Shown here in pieces: positions 53,834 through 63,041 of a DNA stretch of 64,000 bases; position 1 is the stretch's first letter, and every line of letters starts with the position of its first letter. Origin of the DNA: a bacterium (GTDB lineage Bacteria > Planctomycetota > SZUA-567); NCBI GenBank assembly GCA_003245715.1, contig QKCJ01000024.1, forward strand, positions 62,001 to 126,000, in the 5' to 3' direction. The notes under the pieces are model-generated. The model worked only from the letters and a program-made list of their open reading frames with translations, did no database searches and had not been told where the DNA came from. Made by a program: the position numbers and the translations under genes.

Positions 53834-55237
53834 CTATTTTACCGGTTTATCCCTGAACTCCGCCCGTTTAAAGCCATAATATACACCAAAGCTGTAGTCC
53901 ACGGTATCCGGTGTTTTCAGAAGTTTGGGGCACACAGTGAAATTATACAGCATCAAAGTCTTGCCCGCAGTATTCCCACCTTCAGCCTGACGCCTGACAT
54001 CCTCCTGCAATCCGCGGTACTCCTCATGCAGCGGCACAACATTATAAAGAAGATCTTCAACCGCTTTCGGTGGATTATCAAGACATAATAAAGAAATAAC
54101 ATAAAAAATCAAAACAGGCAAGAGATACTTTTTATTAATCCTGATTTTTCGTTTAACAATCCTGCGGACAAAACGGCCGGCATGAAGCAAGAGCGGTACC
54201 GCACAGATCAGCAGCGGGAAAAGCCCGGCCAGATAAAGGATATACCAGGTCGAGAGCAGACGATAGACCGGAGGAGTACCGGTCGCATAATAATGAAAGG
54301 CCATTATCGAGTAGAGACCAACCAGATAAATAGCCGCGTATAACGGCCCAAGCAAGCGCAGGTTATATTTCCCCCGCAGTTGCCTGTACACGCCAACAGC
54401 CATAGGGAAGAGAAAAATCAGGCTGAGCCAGATCACCGGATCAACTGAAGACTGCAGCACCACTTTGAAGAAAAAACCCGCACCATCAACAATCGACGGT
54501 AGCAGCTTGCCGCTCTCTTTGAAGATTGTCATCCTCGTACCCTTGCCGGGGCAGAGCAGAATTGCAATAGTCGGCATCAGGGTCACGGCCATGCCATAAA
54601 GATAAAAGCGGATTTTCTGCTTTTCGATTATAGCCGCAAGCAAGAAGAAGAGCATCAGAAGCAGGGTAAGCGGCGCCATCACCTCCAGACTGCCCCCGGA
54701 AGCAACTATCAGAAAAAACAGCAGCAGATAACGCCACCACACAGCCTCCCGGTTACGGAAAACCGTCAGGCAGAGAGCAGCCGCACAGAGAAACATTGTC
54801 GTCGAGAAGATGTACGTTACAGAACCGATATGCCAATAGATAGTCTCATCAAGTGTCGGCATGCCACGGAGAGTAAGCGTAAAAACAAAGAACGCCCCCA
54901 GCCATACCGGCAAAGTTCTGGCGTAGCCGTTCAAAGCCCGGGCGAGAATAAAAATACCAAGAAAAAACATGACCGCGTAAAATAGAATGCCCACCCAGTA
55001 ATAACTGTCAACCGGTAGGATATAGCCAAACCAGACAGAGGTCAGCAGCACCTGAAAATAGCGCGCCGCCCAATGGGTGTACTCATACTTCATCAGATAA
55101 AACGGATCGTTCGTTACAGCTTTGTAGGCATAATGAAAATCATCCGCGGAGGGTAACGCGAAAAAAATCAATGCCGTAAAAAGAGCAAGAACCAGTACAT
55201 TGACCGCAAAGAGAATCTTGAAATATTTACCGGACAT
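53834..55237 (-). CDS. Polytopic membrane protein, DUF6056-like
   Basis: A 467-residue protein with about ten or more transmembrane helices and an early SADDFHYAYKAV motif followed by HWAARYFQVLL, the pattern of DUF6056 proteins that resemble membrane glycosyltransferases of the GT-C fold. Lipid-linked sugars are plausible substrates, but this is inference. GGGAG lies about ten bases before the ATG. It is 55 bp after recJ on the same strand. Confidence 0.7.
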   Translation of the reverse strand: MSGKYFKILFAVNVLVLALFTALIFFALPSADDFHYAYKAVTNDPFYLMKYEYTHWAARYFQVLLTSVWFGYILPVDSYYWVGILFYAVMFFLGIFILARALNGYARTLPVWLGAFFVFTLTLRGMPTLDETIYWHIGSVTYIFSTTMFLCAAALCLTVFRNREAVWWRYLLLFFLIVASGGSLEVMAPLTLLLMLFFLLAAIIEKQKIRFYLYGMAVTLMPTIAILLCPGKGTRMTIFKESGKLLPSIVDGAGFFFKVVLQSSVDPVIWLSLIFLFPMAVGVYRQLRGKYNLRLLGPLYAAIYLVGLYSIMAFHYYATGTPPVYRLLSTWYILYLAGLFPLLICAVPLLLHAGRFVRRIVKRKIRINKKYLLPVLIFYVISLLCLDNPPKAVEDLLYNVVPLHEEYRGLQEDVRRQAEGGNTAGKTLMLYNFTVCPKLLKTPDTVDYSFGVYYGFKRAEFRDKPVK

Positions 55238-55292
55238 CGACAGACCGTCTCCCCAGAGCCTGTTAAACTCAAAAAACGTAAAACAAAATCAA

Positions 55293-57068
55293 CTACTCAG
55301 ACGGCTGCATATCCTTGATGCGCAGCTCAAGGCGTGGTGGATCGTAATATTCATTAAAGTTCAGTGAAAAGACGATATCCCACTTGCGCACCCCGCGGTC
55401 TATATCCTCAAGAGGAGAGATATTATTGAAGACCACCGCGCGGTAAGCGGTACGGTTCTGCGCGGCATTAAAGGTAAAATGACGGTTATCACGCCCCATC
55501 AGCCGCGGCGTACCACTGACCCGGACACCCTTGCATAAAAAGAGCGGTGCCGGATTACCCTCGCCAAACGGAGCAAGTAGCTTAAGCTCACGTACCAGCG
55601 AATCATGCACCTCCGTCAGACTCACCTCGACATCAATCTCAAGTTTAGGCTCGATATGATTCTGAGTTATCTGATTCTTGCACTGCTCATTAAGCTCACG
55701 CTTGAAAGCTGTAACCTCCTCACGGGAAATCGCAAAACCGGCAGCCTGTTCATGTCCGCCGAAGGTCAGAAGGCGGCTGCGGGAAAAACTTATCGCCTGA
55801 TAGAGATTAAGCCCCGCAACCCCGCGGGCCGATCCCTTACCACGCTGCGCGTCGCCACTGAAAGAAATCACCGCCGCCGGAAGGTTGTAGTCATCAGACA
55901 AACGTCCCGCAACAATACCGATAACCCCTTCATGCCAGTCATCCGCGCAGACGACAATAACCGAGTCACGCGAGAAGTCTGTCCCCTCCTCGACCAGTTC
56001 GCGCGCTTTTTTCAGAGTCTTCTGGCAGAGCGCCTGACGGGCTTTATTCTTTTCATCAAGCTCGTTGGCAAGTTCCGCCGCCCGCTCCGGATCGTCCTCA
56101 ATAAGAAGATGCAACGCCAGATCAGCCTCGCCAAGACGCCCCGCAGCGTTAAGCCGTGGTGCAAGCGAATAACCGATATCACGGCTGCTGGCAGTCTTCG
56201 GGTTGACCCGCGCCACATCAAGCAGCGCATTAAGCCCAGCCCCACCCGCGCCGGTGGCAATAACATTAAGACCATAACTGACCAGCACCCTGTTCTCGGC
56301 AACCATCGGCGCAACGTCGGCAATCGTACCGATAGCAACCAGCGGCAGGACAGCCAGAAGCGCGTCCTGAAGCTTATCACCAACCTTCGGGCTGCCAACC
56401 AGCGCTTCACAAATCGCCCAGGCAAGTTTGAAGGATACCCCCGCACCGGTAAGCTCGCGGAAAGGATAAGTCGCGTCCTCACGCTTGGGATTGACAACCG
56501 TCAGGGCTTTGGGCAGCTCCTGCCCGCCGGGTTCATGATGGTCGGTGACAATTACATCAACCCCCGCTTCCATAAGCCGGGCGACCTTCTCAACCTCACT
56601 GGTACCGCAGTCAACTGTAATCACCAAGTCAACCTTGTTGTCAATCATCTTTTTGACAAAGGCCTCAGAAAGACCGTACCCCTCTTCCATACGACTTGGC
56701 AGGTAATGCTCCGCCGGATGATCGATAGCCTGAAAAATACGCAGGAGAATTGCCGTGGCAGTAACCCCGTCAGCGTCATAATCACCGAAGACTGTGATTT
56801 TCTCGTTATTTTTAATGGCGTCGGCAATGCGCTGGGCGGCTTTATCCATTCCGCGCATCTGACCGGGGGATGTCAGTGAATTAAGTGACGGGCGCAGAAA
56901 ATCCTTGGCTGCCTCAACTGTAAAATCAGTGAGCCTCTGGGCAAGAATCAATGCTGTGATCGGGTTAATACCAAGGCTGTGTGCAAGTTGCTGGGCCTTC
57001 TGCTCAGGCTTTGGCAACAACACCCACCTCGGCTTTACCGGGGTAGTCTGGTTTTTTTTATAATTCAT
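55293..57068 (-). CDS. recJ: Single-stranded-DNA-specific exonuclease RecJ
   Basis: A 591-residue DHH-family 5'-to-3' exonuclease used in RecF recombination, mismatch repair and base excision. Motifs: VFGDYDADGVT (DYDAD at 96-100), VDCGTS, VIVTDHHEPG (DHH) and LNAAGRLGEADLAL, then FGGHEQAAGFAI in the DHHA1 region. Length matches the family. The ribosome-binding site is weak. Confidence 0.95.
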   Translation of the reverse strand: MNYKKNQTTPVKPRWVLLPKPEQKAQQLAHSLGINPITALILAQRLTDFTVEAAKDFLRPSLNSLTSPGQMRGMDKAAQRIADAIKNNEKITVFGDYDADGVTATAILLRIFQAIDHPAEHYLPSRMEEGYGLSEAFVKKMIDNKVDLVITVDCGTSEVEKVARLMEAGVDVIVTDHHEPGGQELPKALTVVNPKREDATYPFRELTGAGVSFKLAWAICEALVGSPKVGDKLQDALLAVLPLVAIGTIADVAPMVAENRVLVSYGLNVIATGAGGAGLNALLDVARVNPKTASSRDIGYSLAPRLNAAGRLGEADLALHLLIEDDPERAAELANELDEKNKARQALCQKTLKKARELVEEGTDFSRDSVIVVCADDWHEGVIGIVAGRLSDDYNLPAAVISFSGDAQRGKGSARGVAGLNLYQAISFSRSRLLTFGGHEQAAGFAISREEVTAFKRELNEQCKNQITQNHIEPKLEIDVEVSLTEVHDSLVRELKLLAPFGEGNPAPLFLCKGVRVSGTPRLMGRDNRHFTFNAAQNRTAYRAVVFNNISPLEDIDRGVRKWDIVFSLNFNEYYDPPRLELRIKDMQPSE

Positions 57069-57199
57069 CTTCTACGGACTAATAAAAAAATATTCTTAAT
57101 ATTTCAATAATATTTGATATAATACAGGAATGCAAGAATAATATTAGTACTACATAATAAATATAAAACAACCTGCAAATGTTGAAAAAGGGCACAATT

Positions 57200-58945
57200 T
57201 TGAAGATTAACCGGTATATCTTACTATTTTCTGCGATTATCACCCTTTTTTGGGCGAATTCTGCAGATTCTGACGACTCCGCCAGTAACCCGGCAAAACT
57301 CAACAGCTTCACCGACCATCTCTGGAACAAGATCGCAACCGGTACGGAAAACGCCGCTATCTGCGCCCCATCAATAACCGGCAACCTCCTGACACTCGCC
57401 GAGGGCGCCGAAGGGGAAACCCGTAACGAAATTCTCTTCACCCTCAATCTGAATAACCAGACTTCCGCGAATATGCCTGATTTTCTCAACTCCCTTTACG
57501 GGCAACCAAATGAAAACATTCTTGTCTATAACTCGATCTGGGTTGACAGCGCAATTAAAATCAATGGCGAATTCAGCTCTGACACTGCCAGACAAATGTC
57601 CTGCACCATCGAAAACGCCCCCTTCGCCAAAGACCCGCTCAAAGCCCAGCAGCTGATTAATTTCTGGCTGACCAAATCCAGCAATAATGTTTTCCCCTCG
57701 CTTTTGAAGGGCCAGGAAACCTCCAGCACCACCAATATGCTTGCCTGCAGCGGCTGCCTCATCAAGTGCGCCTTTGCCCAACCCTTTGCCGTAACCTCAA
57801 CCCGTGAAGACGATTTCTTTCTTGATTCAGACAAACCCGTCCAGGCGATCAAAGACAACCAAACCGATACAAACAGCCCCGCAGAAAGCAAAGCCGGCCT
57901 CGCCGCCAAAAATTCAATAAAAACCATGATTATGGAGACCTGTTTCACCGGCAATATCGAAAAAGGCAAGAACTTTACCGCAGTCAAGCTGCCGATGAAA
58001 GACGGAAAACACTCGCTGATCCTGATTCTGCCTGACTACGGCGTAAGCCTTGAGAAATGCTCGGCACTCTGGCAGGAGAGCGCGGACTGGTTCACCGGCT
58101 GGAAACAGATCATCCACATGCGCCTGCCACGATTCTCCTTTGACTATACCAGAAACCTGAAAAAAGACCTGATAATGTCAGGAATCTCCGACGCGTTTAC
58201 CGCCGACAACGCAAATTTCAAACGTATCTCACAGCAGAAACTCCACCTCTCAGGCTTTTATTATACCCAGAAAGTAACGCTCAACGAAAATGGCCTCAAC
58301 CAGCCCCCCGCCCTTGAAAATCAGGGCAAAGACACAGCCGACCAGTCATCGACCGTCCAGTTTTTCGCGACCAGACCGTTTATCTTTCTGCTTATTGACA
58401 ATGACAACTCTACCGTCCTGACGATCGGCCAGTTCACCCGGCCTGAAGTGCTGGAGAAGAATAAGCCTAAAAAAGAAGACGAGATCATTCCCGAAAAGTT
58501 CGGCTACGGTCCCTGGAAATTCGGCATGAGCATGAATGAAGTCCGGCAGATCGGCAAGCCCGGACCATATCGCCCCACAGCCGACGGCGGGCTTAAATGC
58601 CTGCACGCACCATGGAAAAAGTTCTATGACCGGCGCGCCGAGCTGTTTTTCGATGCCACCCCGCAGCTTACCCAGATCAGGCTCTGGCTCTGCTCTGACA
58701 CCACCGAGGAAAAAGCAAAAAGTTATGCCAGTGCTGCAGAAGATTATCTGGTGAAGCTTAACGGGAAATCCGAAGAGGGCATCGCCAGACGGATTTTCAT
58801 CAAACTTATCGACAAGAATAAAGAACTCCCGGCGATCGAATCTGAAGAGACCGTCAAAAAACCCGGACAACCCCGCCAGCGCCTGACAGTCATGCGCCAC
58901 CCGCAATTCGGCTGGTTTGTCTATATCACCTTCTATCCTTACTAA
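57200..58945 (+). CDS. Secreted serpin-like protein with extra C-terminal domain
   Basis: A serpin fold protein (numbering from an upstream ATG at 57179). After a signal peptide (about 10-29), the serpin part spans about 40-423: ICAPSITGNLLTLAEGAEGE, VKLPMKDGKHSLILILP and the C-terminal TRPFIFLLIDNDNSTVLTIG. The reactive-loop hinge at 368-384 reads NENGLNQPPALENQG instead of the usual small residues, so protease inhibition is doubtful. Residues 438-588 form a further domain not found in serpins. I favour the TTG at 57200 (AAGGG, seven bases) over the ATG at 57179, which lacks one; both give signal peptides. Confidence 0.78.
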   Translation: MKINRYILLFSAIITLFWANSADSDDSASNPAKLNSFTDHLWNKIATGTENAAICAPSITGNLLTLAEGAEGETRNEILFTLNLNNQTSANMPDFLNSLYGQPNENILVYNSIWVDSAIKINGEFSSDTARQMSCTIENAPFAKDPLKAQQLINFWLTKSSNNVFPSLLKGQETSSTTNMLACSGCLIKCAFAQPFAVTSTREDDFFLDSDKPVQAIKDNQTDTNSPAESKAGLAAKNSIKTMIMETCFTGNIEKGKNFTAVKLPMKDGKHSLILILPDYGVSLEKCSALWQESADWFTGWKQIIHMRLPRFSFDYTRNLKKDLIMSGISDAFTADNANFKRISQQKLHLSGFYYTQKVTLNENGLNQPPALENQGKDTADQSSTVQFFATRPFIFLLIDNDNSTVLTIGQFTRPEVLEKNKPKKEDEIIPEKFGYGPWKFGMSMNEVRQIGKPGPYRPTADGGLKCLHAPWKKFYDRRAELFFDATPQLTQIRLWLCSDTTEEKAKSYASAAEDYLVKLNGKSEEGIARRIFIKLIDKNKELPAIESEETVKKPGQPRQRLTVMRHPQFGWFVYITFYPY

Positions 58946-59119
58946 AAGTGGATTAAACCTGCAGGATTGACAGAAGCGGTTTTTATGCTATAAACATATT
59001 AGAGGGTGTTCATAATTAACCAGACGCTCTCTAGCTATTTCGATATTTAAAACTTTGCATGGCCAGAAACAACCGCTCCGGGCAGATTATGACCATCGCA
59101 CAAATTTCAGGATAACCTT

Positions 59120-59929
59120 ATGAAAGTTCTCTGCGTCTTAAGCGATCACCGCGCCCATAAATCAATGTCACCTCTGATGCACAACGGTGTTATCCGCGCC
59201 AGAAAACTTGACCACGAATACATGTACGTCCCTTTCCAGATTGACCCAGAAAACGCCGGCGCGGCAGTAGCTGCCCTTCGCGCGCTCAATATCGCCGGAG
59301 CCAATGTCACAGTCCCCTGCAAGGAAAAGGTCATCCCGTACCTTGACAAACTTTCAGATGAAGCCAAAGCGGTCGGAGCGGTCAATACAATTGTTCCCGA
59401 AAACGGCGGACTTAGCGGTTACAACACCGATATCGGCGGCTTCCTTGACGCGCTTGAATATGGTAATTTTTCACTCAGGGGCAAGACCGCCCTCCTCTGC
59501 GGCACCGGCGGCGCAGCCAGAGGTCTTCTGCAGGCCATGCGCCAGGGTGAAGCCAGCCAGATCCTGCTTGCCGGACGTAATCCTGAAAAAACTGCCGAAC
59601 TCGCTACGGAATTCGGCGCCGAACCGATTGATATAAATTCTCTCAAAGATACCGGAGCTAACCTGATTGTCAACGCAACCGCCGTCACCGCACCGGAAGA
59701 ATCGCCGGAACTGGCCGAGGTTGTCGCCAGACTCTATGCCCCGCAATGCAAGATGATCGTTGATATCAATTACGGGCGTAACCGCAATATTTGGCTTGAG
59801 TTATCGCAACGCTCCGACTCAGGCTTCATGGACGGCCTGCCGATGCTGGCAATGCAGGCCTGCCGGAGCTTCCGCCTCTGGACAGGAATCGACGTTACCG
59901 GAAATGAATTCATCAGCGCCCTGCTCTAA
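59120..59929 (+). CDS. aroE: Shikimate dehydrogenase
   Basis: A 269-residue NADP-dependent enzyme reducing 3-dehydroshikimate. Substrate-binding SMSPLMHN, NVTVPCKEKV (catalytic Lys68), GAVNTIV and GYNTD (Asp104) are present, and the nucleotide loop is GTGGAARG. AGGATAA lies before the ATG. It appears to be alone, with 190 bp to the next gene. Confidence 0.95.
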   Translation: MKVLCVLSDHRAHKSMSPLMHNGVIRARKLDHEYMYVPFQIDPENAGAAVAALRALNIAGANVTVPCKEKVIPYLDKLSDEAKAVGAVNTIVPENGGLSGYNTDIGGFLDALEYGNFSLRGKTALLCGTGGAARGLLQAMRQGEASQILLAGRNPEKTAELATEFGAEPIDINSLKDTGANLIVNATAVTAPEESPELAEVVARLYAPQCKMIVDINYGRNRNIWLELSQRSDSGFMDGLPMLAMQACRSFRLWTGIDVTGNEFISALL

Positions 59930-60126
59930 CTCAAATAAATGCAGCAGGGAATATCCAATAAAACATTTTATACGCTTTAAGTTGTTGCCTCCTAACGCAA
60001 TTACAACATAACACTTTATTATACAAGGTGTTATTTCTATATTTAAAGGTAACCTCATACTAAAAAAAGTTTATTTTTCACTTCACAATCCTTTCCTTAA
60101 TCATACAATATCACTTACGGGGTTAT

Positions 60127-60945
60127 TTGTTGAAATTTTGTTCACAACATTCGGGGTTCTGGCATATGCTAGGAATTTTTCAGAAAACCGGTGCTTTCTT
60201 TACCGGAATGCTACAGGATATTGGGCAGGTTGCTCTCCTGTTTGTACATATCATAAAAGGACTTAGGAAATCTCTACCGCCGTGGCGGGTACTGGTGAAG
60301 CAGAGTTACTTTATCGGTGTTGAGAGTCTTCCGGTCATTCTTACAACGGGTGCGTTTGTCGGTATGGTTCTTGCATATGAAGCATACGGACAATTGTCAC
60401 GCCTTGGCGTTACCAGCTGGATTGGCCCGCTTGTTACAAACTCACTTGTTCTTCAGCTTGGACCGGTACTTTCCGGGGTTATGCTGGCAGGCCGTGTCGG
60501 CTCGGCGATGACGGCCGAGCTTGGTACAATGGCGGTTACCGAGCAGATTGACGCGCTCAAGACCATGGGGATAAATCCGGTAAATTATCTGGCCGCGCCG
60601 CGGGTTCTGGCGGCAACCCTACTCTGTCCGCTGTTGACAGGCTTTGCGATTCTCTTCGGCGTCTTTGCCGGCTACAATTTATGTATCTACGGACTTGGGG
60701 TAAATGCCCATTACATGTGGCAGCACACCAAGGAATTTCTGGACGCGTTTGATTTTTTCCAGGGTCTGACCAAAGCTTCGGTATTCGGCTGCGTGATGGC
60801 TCTGATCTGTTGCCACAAGGGGATGACCACCCGTGGGGGAGCGGAGGGCGTTGGCAAGTCAACGACGGCCTCAAACGTTGAGACCTGTATCTCGATTCTG
60901 GTGCTCAACCTGTTTTTAACCATGTTGCTGTCACTCTTTATCTGA
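60127..60945 (+). CDS. mlaE: MlaE/YrbE-type lipid ABC transporter permease
   Basis: A 272-residue permease with 5-6 transmembrane helices: LPVILTTGAFVGMVLAYEAY, GPVLSGVMLAGRVGSAMTAELGTM and the VTEQIDALKTMGINP block that marks MlaE. It exchanges lipids between inner and outer membranes together with the ATPase and MCE protein. The frame can start at TTG 60127 or 60130 (GGGG upstream) or at ATG 60166, which would give 259 residues; I cannot settle this. It is the first gene of the operon. Confidence 0.92.
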   Translation: MLKFCSQHSGFWHMLGIFQKTGAFFTGMLQDIGQVALLFVHIIKGLRKSLPPWRVLVKQSYFIGVESLPVILTTGAFVGMVLAYEAYGQLSRLGVTSWIGPLVTNSLVLQLGPVLSGVMLAGRVGSAMTAELGTMAVTEQIDALKTMGINPVNYLAAPRVLAATLLCPLLTGFAILFGVFAGYNLCIYGLGVNAHYMWQHTKEFLDAFDFFQGLTKASVFGCVMALICCHKGMTTRGGAEGVGKSTTASNVETCISILVLNLFLTMLLSLFI

Positions 60946-60964
60946 AGCACGAAAGACTAATAAA

Positions 60965-61783
60965 ATGAGTGAAGACCTGATTGTCTTTAAAGATATCTAT
61001 AAAGCCTTTGGCAACCTCAAGGTGCTTAGCGGAGTTAGCCTATCGATCAAGCGTGGCGAATCACTCTGCATCATCGGCCAGTCCGGTGTTGGCAAGAGTG
61101 TCTCACTGCGACTGATGATCGGCCTGCTTTTTGCCGATAGCGGCCTGAGCCTTTTTCAGGGGCGGGATGTCGCCAAGATGGATGAGGACGAGCTGGTTGA
61201 ACTGCGTTCGCACTTTGCCATGCTCTTCCAGAATGGTGCGCTCTTTGACAGTATGACTATCGGCGAGAATATCTCCTTTCCGGCACGGCAGAGGGGCATC
61301 AAGGATCAGGCCGAGCTTGAAAAGATTGTAGATGAGAAGCTGTATAACGTCGGCCTTGGCAAAAGCAGGTTTCCGGATATGCCCTATAAAATGCCGTCGA
61401 TGGTTTCAGGCGGGCAGCGCAAGCGTATTGCTCTGGCGCGCGCTCTGGCGGAAGAGCCGGAGATCATGCTTTATGACGAGCCGACAACCGGTCTTGACCC
61501 GATAATGAGCGACGCGATTGCCGGGCTGATAATTGACACACGTGAATCCCTGAAGCATAAGGAACTAACCAGCGTGATCGTCACCCACGACATGCACGTT
61601 GCGTTCAAGGCTGCCGACAGGATTATCATGTTTAACGGCGGAGTCATCGCCGGTGAGGGAACGCCGGAGGAGTTTCAGGATATAATGAAAACTGATAACA
61701 CCTCGACAATGAGTGAACGGGAACTGATGATAAGGCAGTTTGTCCGGGGCGAAGCGGAGGGGCCGATTCAGGCCGTCCAGTAA
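60965..61783 (+). CDS. mlaF: MlaF-type ABC ATPase
   Basis: A 272-residue ATPase with Walker A GQSGVGKS (38-45), signature VSGGQRKR, Walker B IMLYDEPTTGLDP and a switch His in VTHDM. The family is that of MlaF/Ttg2A, driving lipid transport with MlaE and the MCE protein. It follows mlaE by 19 bp and precedes the MCE gene by 39 bp. Confidence 0.95.
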   Translation: MSEDLIVFKDIYKAFGNLKVLSGVSLSIKRGESLCIIGQSGVGKSVSLRLMIGLLFADSGLSLFQGRDVAKMDEDELVELRSHFAMLFQNGALFDSMTIGENISFPARQRGIKDQAELEKIVDEKLYNVGLGKSRFPDMPYKMPSMVSGGQRKRIALARALAEEPEIMLYDEPTTGLDPIMSDAIAGLIIDTRESLKHKELTSVIVTHDMHVAFKAADRIIMFNGGVIAGEGTPEEFQDIMKTDNTSTMSERELMIRQFVRGEAEGPIQAVQ

Positions 61784-61822
61784 GCGTCAACAGGACAATA
61801 AGAAAGCATACGGAGATAAATT

Positions 61823-62995
61823 GTGAACAAGGATACTGTAAGACTTGAACTGGCGATCGGTTTTTTTATCGTTGCCGGCATTATCACGATTATGGGGATG
61901 GTTGTTTATATGACCGGCGGGGTATCGCTGGTTGATGACACTTATCTGGTAGTTGTGGACATCGACAATATCGGCGACCTCAAGACGGGCGCGCCGGTGA
62001 AGCTTGGCGGCGTGCAGATCGGTAACGTCAAGAATATCTCAATTGCCGATGATGACATCCAGCTTGTCGCCGGTATCGACCGCAAGTACAAACTCCGCGC
62101 TGACTGCAGGGCGTCTATCGCGACCTCTGGGCTGGTTGGCGACTCGTTCCTTGATATCAGCCGCGGAAAAGACCGCAAGTATCTTTATGCAGACGCAACC
62201 GACATCAAAGACGCGCCGCATATATCCGGTATCAGCCAGGCGGGTATGGGTGAATTGCTCAGTCAGGTTCAGAAGATCGGCGCACAGGTTGAGGAACTGG
62301 TCATAAACATCAACAAGGTTGTCGGCAAGGAAGAGTTCCGCAAGAATATAGAAGAGAGCGTTGCCAATGTTAACTCCACAACAGCCGAGGCGCGCGACCT
62401 TCTCGCGGGTCTTCGCAAGGATCTGGTTGAAGTAGACCGGGCTGTTGCCAGTGTTGCCAATGTCGCTCAGGCCGCCGAAAAGACCATGGACAAGGTCAAT
62501 TTCTTTGTCGACAAGACTATCGGCAATCCGGAGAAGGTAGAAGAAATAAACACGACCATTGAGAATATCAAAACCATCACAACCTCACTGAGCGAGAACC
62601 GCAACTACATCATAAACACAATCAAGCAGGTTGATAAAACGACCTCCAATCTCGCGCGCATTACTGACGGGATTGATCCTAATCAGGGTCTGTTGCGCCT
62701 CCTGACCGACCAGCAGGCGGGAAATGACATCCTGCTCACACTCAAGAATCTCCAGAAGACCGCAAACTCACTGGCTACAGTCGGCCTGACGGACCTGATT
62801 GCCGACAAACTCGCCGCCGACAAGATCTTTGAGGTATGGCAGAAGGAGCATAATTTCAAGAATTCCGCAGAGATGATGGCTAAGTGGAAAGAATGGATGG
62901 CGATGCAGAAACGGGTCAACGACATGATAATGAACAGCCCGTACGGTGCAAGCTCCGGCAGTGTCTGCCCGCCAATGAGTCCGTCATACCGCTAG
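61823..62995 (+). CDS. mlaD: MCE (MlaD-type) lipid-binding protein
   Basis: A 390-residue protein with an N-terminal transmembrane helix (about 7-32) and one MCE domain (DNIGDLKTGAPVKLGGVQIG, about 45-125). A long C-terminal helical region (about 145-390) with many Val/Ile heptads could extend through the periplasm, as in YebT/PqiB-like proteins. The start is GTG at 61823 with GGAG upstream. In MCE systems a hexamer forms a channel for phospholipids. Confidence 0.92.
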   Translation: MNKDTVRLELAIGFFIVAGIITIMGMVVYMTGGVSLVDDTYLVVVDIDNIGDLKTGAPVKLGGVQIGNVKNISIADDDIQLVAGIDRKYKLRADCRASIATSGLVGDSFLDISRGKDRKYLYADATDIKDAPHISGISQAGMGELLSQVQKIGAQVEELVININKVVGKEEFRKNIEESVANVNSTTAEARDLLAGLRKDLVEVDRAVASVANVAQAAEKTMDKVNFFVDKTIGNPEKVEEINTTIENIKTITTSLSENRNYIINTIKQVDKTTSNLARITDGIDPNQGLLRLLTDQQAGNDILLTLKNLQKTANSLATVGLTDLIADKLAADKIFEVWQKEHNFKNSAEMMAKWKEWMAMQKRVNDMIMNSPYGASSGSVCPPMSPSYR

Positions 62996-63041
62996 TTGAC
63001 TTTCTGTTTTTGCCTGAAAAGCTGCCGATAAGGTTATTAAT

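Noticed and set aside
55605-56879. 424-residue rightward ORF opposite recJ
   Set aside because: Antisense shadow of recJ, an effect of codon bias; no homology signal.
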